Assembly (NCBI GenBank): GCA_964634795.1
Contig: CAZWLL010000018.1
Coordinates: 1-42,390, forward strand
Length of the DNA: 42,390 nt
Reading direction: 5' to 3'
Origin: UMGS1696 sp964634795
GTDB lineage: Bacteria; Bacillota; Clostridia; Oscillospirales; CAG-272
Shown here in pieces: positions 41,010 to 42,390 of the stretch. Numbering within the stretch: the stretch's first letter is position 1; every line of letters starts with the position of its first letter. The position numbers and the translations under genes are program-made. The notes below the pieces were generated by a model. That model did not search any database, had not been told where the DNA came from, and saw only the letters and a program-made list of their open reading frames with translations.

Positions 41010-42390
41010 TTAAAGATTATCCGCCGACATTATTCTGAGTGAATTGAGCACCGCAAGCATCATTACACCTACATCTCCGACCACGGCTACCCACATATCA
41101 GCATAACCCATAGCTCCGAGTACCATAAACGCTGTCTTAACAAGTAATGAAAATACAATGTTTTCAATAACAATGCGTCTGGTCTTGCGAGCTATTTTTA
41201 TTCCGTCCGCAAGCTTTGAAACCTCATCGGTCATAATAACTATATCGGATGCCTCTATTGCCGCATCGGATCCTACACCGCCCATTGCGATGCCTATATC
41301 AGCCGCGGCAAGAACAGGCGAGTCGTTTATACCGTCACCGACATATATGGTAGTTCTTTTTGACTGCTTTTTGATTTCATTGAATTCTTTAAGCTTTCCG
41401 TCGGGCAGAAGTCCGGCAGAATATGAGTCAAGTCCGAGTTCATCGGATATTTTCTTCGCTGCTTCTTCCCTGTCGCCGGTAAGCATTATATTTCTCTTTA
41501 TACCGAGCTTTCTGAGCTTGTCTATACCGTCTTTGCTGTCGGGTTTAAGTGTATCGGTAACCGTAATATATCCGAGATATTTTCCGTCAGCCGCAATGTA
41601 AAGATTTGTGCCTGTGTTGTTCTTGATTTCGTTTACCTTGCCGCATTCATCTTTTATCATCGCGTAATTGCCTGCCGAGACCTCAATACCGTTGTATGTT
41701 GCTTTTATTCCACGTCCCGGAATTTCTTTTACATCGATAACATGGTTTTTATCTATGAATTTACCGCTCTTGTTGTATGCCTCTGTAACCGACACTGCTA
41801 TGGGATGGTTTGACATTGATTCAGCAGCCGCGGCAAGCTCCAAAACTGTATCCGTGTCGCCGTTTTCGGCTTTAATATCAGCGAGAGTGAATTTACCTCT
41901 TGTAAGCGTTCCCGTCTTATCGAATACAGCCGTATCAGCTTTCGCGAGAGCTTCAAGATAATTGCTTCCTTTTACAAGTATACCCGAACGTGATGCTTTT
42001 CCCAAGCCGCCGAAAAATGTAAGCGGAACCGAAATCACAAGAGCACACGGACAGGATATAACAAGCGTTACCAAACCGCGGATTAACCACTCGCTCCATG
42101 CCTTATGCAGGAACAGAGGCGGAATTACCGCAACAAGAGCAGCTATAACAACTACCGCAGGTGTATATTTTCGAGCAAACTTGGTGATGAACGATTCGGA
42201 TTTCGCTTTATTTTCAGCCGCATTTTCCACAAGATCCATAATCTTTTCGGCTGTTGAGTTTTCCGCAGTAGCGGTTGCCTCGACATATATAACACCGTCA
42301 CGGTTTACGGAACCCGACAAAACCGAATCACCGCACTTTACTGCGGCGGGAATCGATTCTCCCGTGAGAGACGAAAGATCAAGGGTACTG
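41010..42390 (-). CDS. Heavy-metal P1B-type ATPase (CadA/ZntA-like), partial
   Basis: The C-terminal about 459 residues of a metal-transporting ATPase; the start lies beyond the window edge. Visible motifs are TGES near the edge, the metal-binding membrane motif CPC in ISCPCALVISVP, phosphorylation site DKTGTLT, SNHPIA, and GDGINDSPVLAAADIGIAMG. The CPC type together with the C-terminal helices suggests Zn, Cd or Pb export more than Cu, but this is not certain without the N-terminal part. The final residues (SADNL) and stop are encoded by the repeat array. The family usually ends near LNSLR, so the tail seems added. Confidence 0.9.
   Translation of the reverse strand, partial: STLDLSSLTGESIPAAVKCGDSVLSGSVNRDGVIYVEATATAENSTAEKIMDLVENAAENKAKSESFITKFARKYTPAVVVIAALVAVIPPLFLHKAWSEWLIRGLVTLVISCPCALVISVPLTFFGGLGKASRSGILVKGSNYLEALAKADTAVFDKTGTLTRGKFTLADIKAENGDTDTVLELAAAAESMSNHPIAVSVTEAYNKSGKFIDKNHVIDVKEIPGRGIKATYNGIEVSAGNYAMIKDECGKVNEIKNNTGTNLYIAADGKYLGYITVTDTLKPDSKDGIDKLRKLGIKRNIMLTGDREEAAKKISDELGLDSYSAGLLPDGKLKEFNEIKKQSKRTTIYVGDGINDSPVLAAADIGIAMGGVGSDAAIEASDIVIMTDEVSKLADGIKIARKTRRIVIENIVFSLLVKTAFMVLGAMGYADMWVAVVGDVGVMMLAVLNSLRIMSADNL

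Larger units (their letters stand above)
40625..41025 (-). repeat. Two-hairpin 3'-end repeat array, locus 4 (at least 3 copies, gapped)
   Basis: Copies have compact hairpins at 40626-40651 and 40854-40879 (11-bp arms, GTCA loop). Long-loop stems GGCGG/CCGCC lie at 40657-40661/40693-40696 (last pair lost), 40789-40793/40825-40829 and 40885-40889/41021-41025. The last unit is split by the N gap. The P-type ATPase stop (41010-41012) lies in its loop. Linkers share TTTAAGCTTA-like sequence. The middle copy has its compact hairpin replaced (see 40721-40783). Confidence 0.9.

Noticed and set aside
24891..41025. Integron cassette array (attC sites with stop codons inside)
   Set aside because: Orientation and stop overlap fit, but no GTTRRRY/RYYYAAC core sites and no integrase were found, and no cassette is bounded by two sites. 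Kept only as an analogy.

Overview
The window is a scaffold piece from an uncultivated anaerobic member of the Bacillota, most likely Clostridia. The evidence is moderate-to-low GC, AGGAGG-type ribosome sites, sigma-A promoters with TTGACA-17-TATAAT, a WalRK-type operon, and soluble electron-bifurcation-type redox genes. A 100-base run of N at 40900-40999 shows it is an assembled scaffold. The finer taxonomic placement is inference. No tRNA, rRNA, insertion sequence, phage gene or CRISPR array was seen.

Layout. (1) 145-7621, minus strand: a tightly packed operon with a small unknown protein, an RluA-type pseudouridine synthase, a DUF3810 metallopeptidase-like membrane protein, a secreted protein with a degenerate deacetylase-like domain, and a WalR-WalK-YycH-like signalling set. 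(2) 7622-13430, plus strand: a promoter overlapped by a 19-bp palindrome, a structured leader, and an ABC-DUF1854-ABC exporter set closed by a clear terminator. (3) 13604-20615, minus strand: a MarR regulator, a parvulin-type foldase lipoprotein, mfd, pth, and an N-acetylhexosamine-kinase-like enzyme. (4) 20809-26146, plus strand: an MBL-fold hydrolase, aconitase with NADP-isocitrate dehydrogenase, a DUF5662 protein and a 51-residue membrane peptide. (5) 26192-27382, minus strand: a cobalamin riboswitch controlling a DUF4430 lipoprotein and an ECF-transporter S component. (6) 27602-38813, minus strand: an 11-gene operon, mdh-fumC-hdrB-hdrC-hdrA-flxD-flxC-flxB-flxA-frdB-frdA, with a promoter at one end and a strong hairpin terminator at the other. 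(7) 39167-42390: a COG2426 membrane protein, a methyltransferase and a partial metal P-type ATPase.

Two things stand out. First, the 11-gene operon carries a route from oxaloacetate to malate, fumarate and succinate. It is fused in gene order to a complete HdrABC plus FlxABCD electron-transfer module and a two-subunit fumarate reductase with no membrane anchor. The simplest reading is a soluble, NADH-driven, electron-bifurcating fumarate reductase that reduces fumarate and ferredoxin together. The reductive branch here and the aconitase/isocitrate dehydrogenase branch nearby fit a split TCA pathway.

Second, four loci (1-171, 13462-13633, 24891-25249, 40625-41025) carry copies of one structured repeat family. 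Each unit has a long-loop stem followed by a compact hairpin with compensating base changes between loci. At every locus the array lies at the 3' end of a gene, in the same orientation as that gene, and the gene's stop codon falls inside the loop of the first unit. One unit has its compact hairpin replaced by a three-way-junction structure. The N gap falls inside one unit. I do not recognise this family; it could be a mobile or recombination-active 3'-end element.
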